Positions 43,901-44,942 of a stretch of 44,942 bases of DNA are shown piece after piece (position 1 is the stretch's first letter; each line of letters opens with the position of its first letter). A model generated the notes under the pieces. The model saw only the letters and a list, made by a program, of their open reading frames with translations. It had not been told where the DNA came from and made no database searches. Origin of the DNA: an uncultured Candidatus Altimarinota bacterium (GTDB lineage Bacteria; Patescibacteriota; Gracilibacteria; CAIRYL01); NCBI GenBank assembly GCA_947311245.1, contig CAMZKJ010000005.1, forward strand, positions 1 through 44,942, in the 5' to 3' direction. Both the position numbers and the translations under genes were made by a program.

Positions 43901-44121
43901 AATAAATGAGAATACTCTATTATTTCACTGTTTTTTTCTACAATATAAAAAAGATGGTGAGGTGCTTGTCTTCGCAAATAATCCGAAACAAAGAAGGACT
44001 TTGCAGAAATATTTGCAAGTCCATATGTTGAAAAAAATCGTTTTTTCTTTGAAGGAGGAATAGTTTTTATTTTTGGAAAAAAATTCCATATTCCTTCTGA
44101 TAATTCTTTTGAAAAAGACAT
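40921..44121 (-). CDS. mfd: Transcription-repair coupling factor
   Basis: The protein has 1066 residues, a little short against E. coli Mfd (1148). An N-terminal UvrB-like region (about 1-330) is diverged. The CarD-like RNA polymerase interaction domain starts near 388 (GDFVVHADHGIGKFLGI ... REYLELEY). The RecG-like translocase has Walker A GDVGFGKTEVAMRAAF, the DEEQ box (LLIVDEEQRFGVKQKEK), TATPIPRTLNLAL and the motif region NADRFGLSQLYQLRGRIGRS. A C-terminal TRCF domain follows. It removes stalled polymerase at lesions and recruits UvrA. tgt lies downstream in the same unit. Confidence 0.97.
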   Translation of the reverse strand: MSFSKELSEGIWNFFPKIKTIPPSKKKRFFSTYGLANISAKSFFVSDYLRRQAPHHLFYIVEKNSEIIEYSHLFTSFLSNEYSTCYLGVSSIEKDIERDKFLLANKIAEKQKTIFFLSREQAMDLYPHSISLSHKKFLLKKSDMLTHSVLFKKLETAGYKHSYSQHYLEEGEFIKKGEQIIIFPLGAKSEIVISFNFDVIEKIESIDSVQNMNIQEEIKEQEILAVGNEELTSKLTDLITAKDLLFIEEFSDLNEDFQNILLQSPAKIIENSVFPINQVESLHLRFLSLLKFYNIPDFLNDLREKINTGWKTILVTKRFEEIKTIFEEENIPFSSKFDLFSPIALVDAGNAEFVPPSFQNQEEKILFLTDREVFQMKTQQKRSENNQDMNDFLASLKAGDFVVHADHGIGKFLGIAEQEISGITREYLELEYLKNDKLFVPIAYADKVSRYLTSEDSQPKLTRLGGKEWSKSQSKAKKETAEMAKELLELYAKREKAHAYQCNEDSEQMSEFEAAFQYSPTPGQLAAIRDIKKDLEGKKPMDRLVCGDVGFGKTEVAMRAAFKAVENGLQVAVIAPITILVDQHYKSFKSRMGDFGIVIEEISRFKSIKEQKIILEKAKAGKIDILIGTHRLLSPDVKFHNLGLLIVDEEQRFGVKQKEKIKNMKKGVHILTMTATPIPRTLNLALHNLRDISTITTPPPGRLPILTEVRKFSDTLIVEVIKKELERKGQIYFLHNRVETIESMADKLRLLVPEASFVVAHGQLNSHELEDKIESFKSGKFDVLISSTIIENGIDLPNANTMIINNADRFGLSQLYQLRGRIGRSSRQAYSYLLYNKDKLPMDSKKRLRAIVEASELGSGFQLSMRDLEIRGAGDVLGISQSGTVNSIGVNHFLKLLSKEIKILEKQSKFDATEKGKKIKLEEVIEDVQIEIPLNAFVPSFFIPSTKEKILIYQRFASIEDIETLHELSEELSEEYGRLPVEVRNLVKILEIKILAKKALVKAVKFQGDNVELHLAKSVTAKEIMQLLEVQPNWTISGSTLVLPQKQLGLDFVGVIEKALGCLVKE

Positions 44122-44164
44122 TACTTATTATTAATATTATTTAAAATGTAATTTTTACAGTGCG

Positions 44165-44193
44165 ATGATAATGTTTATGACTCTTTTATTCAA
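44165..44193 (-). promoter_or_regulatory. Promoter of mfd-tgt
   Basis: On the minus strand TTGAAT (44188-44193), 17 bases, then TATCAT (44165-44170). The predicted start near 44158 gives a leader of about 37 bases before the mfd ATG. Confidence 0.45.
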
Positions 44194-44227
44194 ATAAATA
44201 TTTATATTTTATTAAGAAATATATACT

Positions 44228-44276
44228 AAAAAAAGTCTATAATCTGTTAATACAATAACAAACTATAGACTTTTTT
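44228..44276 (-). terminator. Terminator of the rRNA operon
   Basis: Stem GTCTATA/TATAGAC (44235-44241 with 44264-44270) encloses an inner stem TGTTA/TAACA (44245-44249 with 44256-44260) and is flanked by A and T runs. On the minus strand it lies about 20 bases past the 5S gene and is followed by seven T. Confidence 0.75.
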
Positions 44277-44297
44277 GTATATTTACAAAAAAACCGT

Positions 44298-44416
44298 GTC
44301 TTGGCGGCGACTTACTCTCCCAGGGGCAAGGCCCCAAGTACCATCAGCGATGAAAGACTTAACTACTGAGTTCGGAATGGAATCAGGTGTACCCCTTTCT
44401 CAATAACCACCAAGAC
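44298..44416 (-). rRNA. rrf: 5S ribosomal RNA
   Basis: On the minus strand the terminal helix is formed by GTCTTGG and CCAAGAC, with the universally conserved internal segments CCGAACTCAG (loop C region) and GATGGTACT. The length of about 119 is normal; the exact ends are uncertain by a few bases because the helix extends outward on both sides. Confidence 0.93.
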
Positions 44417-44418
44417 AC

Positions 44419-44592
44419 GATCTTTTTGTAAAAGACTGTGAAATTAACGAATAGAAGTTTATATTTTTTTATATATTATATCAATGTAAAAAGAGAGGCT
44501 GTTTGCCAAATATTTCAAAAAGTCTCGAAGACTTTCACTTTCGAAAAACTAAAAGCTTTCGAGAGCTATTTGAAACGCAACAGTAGAATTAA
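44419..44592 (-). other. 23S-5S spacer with a likely processing stem
   Basis: The spacer holds no tRNA. Outer complementary segments CTGTT...TTTCAAA (44499-44519) and TTTGAAA...AACAG (44569-44583) enclose a perfect 7-bp hairpin (44519-44525 with 44529-44535). Such stems flank rRNA cleavage sites in bacteria; RNase III processing here is inference. Confidence 0.5.

Positions 44593-44942
<350 letters not shown>

Noticed and set aside
2061-44121. Genetic code 25 (UGA as glycine), expected for Gracilibacteria/Absconditabacteria
   Set aside because: All conserved genes are full length with UGA read as stop; no in-frame UGA was found in them, so recoding is not in use here.
44419-44592. A tRNA gene in the 23S-5S spacer
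   Set aside because: No T-arm GTTCRA-type sequence or cloverleaf; the pairing there looks like a processing stem.

Overview
The window is AT-rich (about 30% GC by eye), densely coded, and reads as a chromosomal segment of a Candidate Phyla Radiation (Patescibacteria) type bacterium, most plausibly on the Gracilibacteria/Peregrinibacteria side. This placement is inference, from: compact r-protein genes with no L30 gene in the usual place, an alpha2-type glycyl-tRNA synthetase, very large surface proteins, no Shine-Dalgarno sequences before the start codons I checked, and no UGA stop codon in 49 complete genes (45 UAA, 4 UAG). UGA does not appear as a sense codon either, so the glycine code of Gracilibacteria/Absconditabacteria is not in use here. 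No transposase, integrase, phage gene, CRISPR array or tRNA was seen.

Layout. 1-1891 (-): start of a giant Ca-binding surface protein with thrombospondin type 3 repeats, running off the window; the first 190 bases form a striking inverted repeat. 2061-4762 (+): exported amidase/SpoIID cell-wall enzyme and a rhodanese-like protein. 4906-5956 (-): sufE and a methyltransferase. 6127-10893 (+): K+ channel, DsbA-like thiol oxidoreductase, aroB, O-antigen-ligase-like membrane protein. 10890-12685 (-): gatC-gatA. 12823-21278 (-): twenty-gene ribosomal protein/rpoA cluster from rplP to rpsI, lacking rplO, rpmD, secY, adk and map. 21474-22874 (+): gmk, a zinc-ribbon protein and a coiled-coil lipoprotein. 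22882-27940 (-): lysine/diaminopimelate operon dapB-dapA-aminotransferase-lysA-dapF. 28185-29579 (-): BASS/ACR3-like permease and a small conserved protein. 29721-32255 (+): feoB followed by a FeoA-Fur fusion regulator. 32276-33403 (-): purU and a HAD remnant. 33444-34229 (+): alpha/beta hydrolase. 34238-35239 (-): transglutaminase-like protein. 35381-36844 (+): glyS. 36939-39551 (-): DUF11 surface protein with a C-terminal sorting signal. 39757-44121 (-): mfd-tgt. 44298-44942 (-): 5S rRNA and the 3' end of 23S rRNA.

How the parts fit. Core information processing (ribosome, RNA polymerase alpha, IF-1, GatCA, GlyRS, Tgt, Mfd, rRNA) is mixed with an envelope programme: diaminopimelate synthesis for peptidoglycan and lysine, a wall-remodelling amidase/transglycosylase, two surface proteins, a disulfide oxidoreductase that could serve their paired cysteines, and a polysaccharide ligase-type protein. 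Iron uptake (FeoB) appears to be coupled to its own regulator, which carries the FeoA domain fused to Fur, with a perfect 7-1-7 palindrome directly upstream of feoB. That feo locus is the most unusual system in the window; the single-chain amidase-SpoIID enzyme and the UGA avoidance come next.
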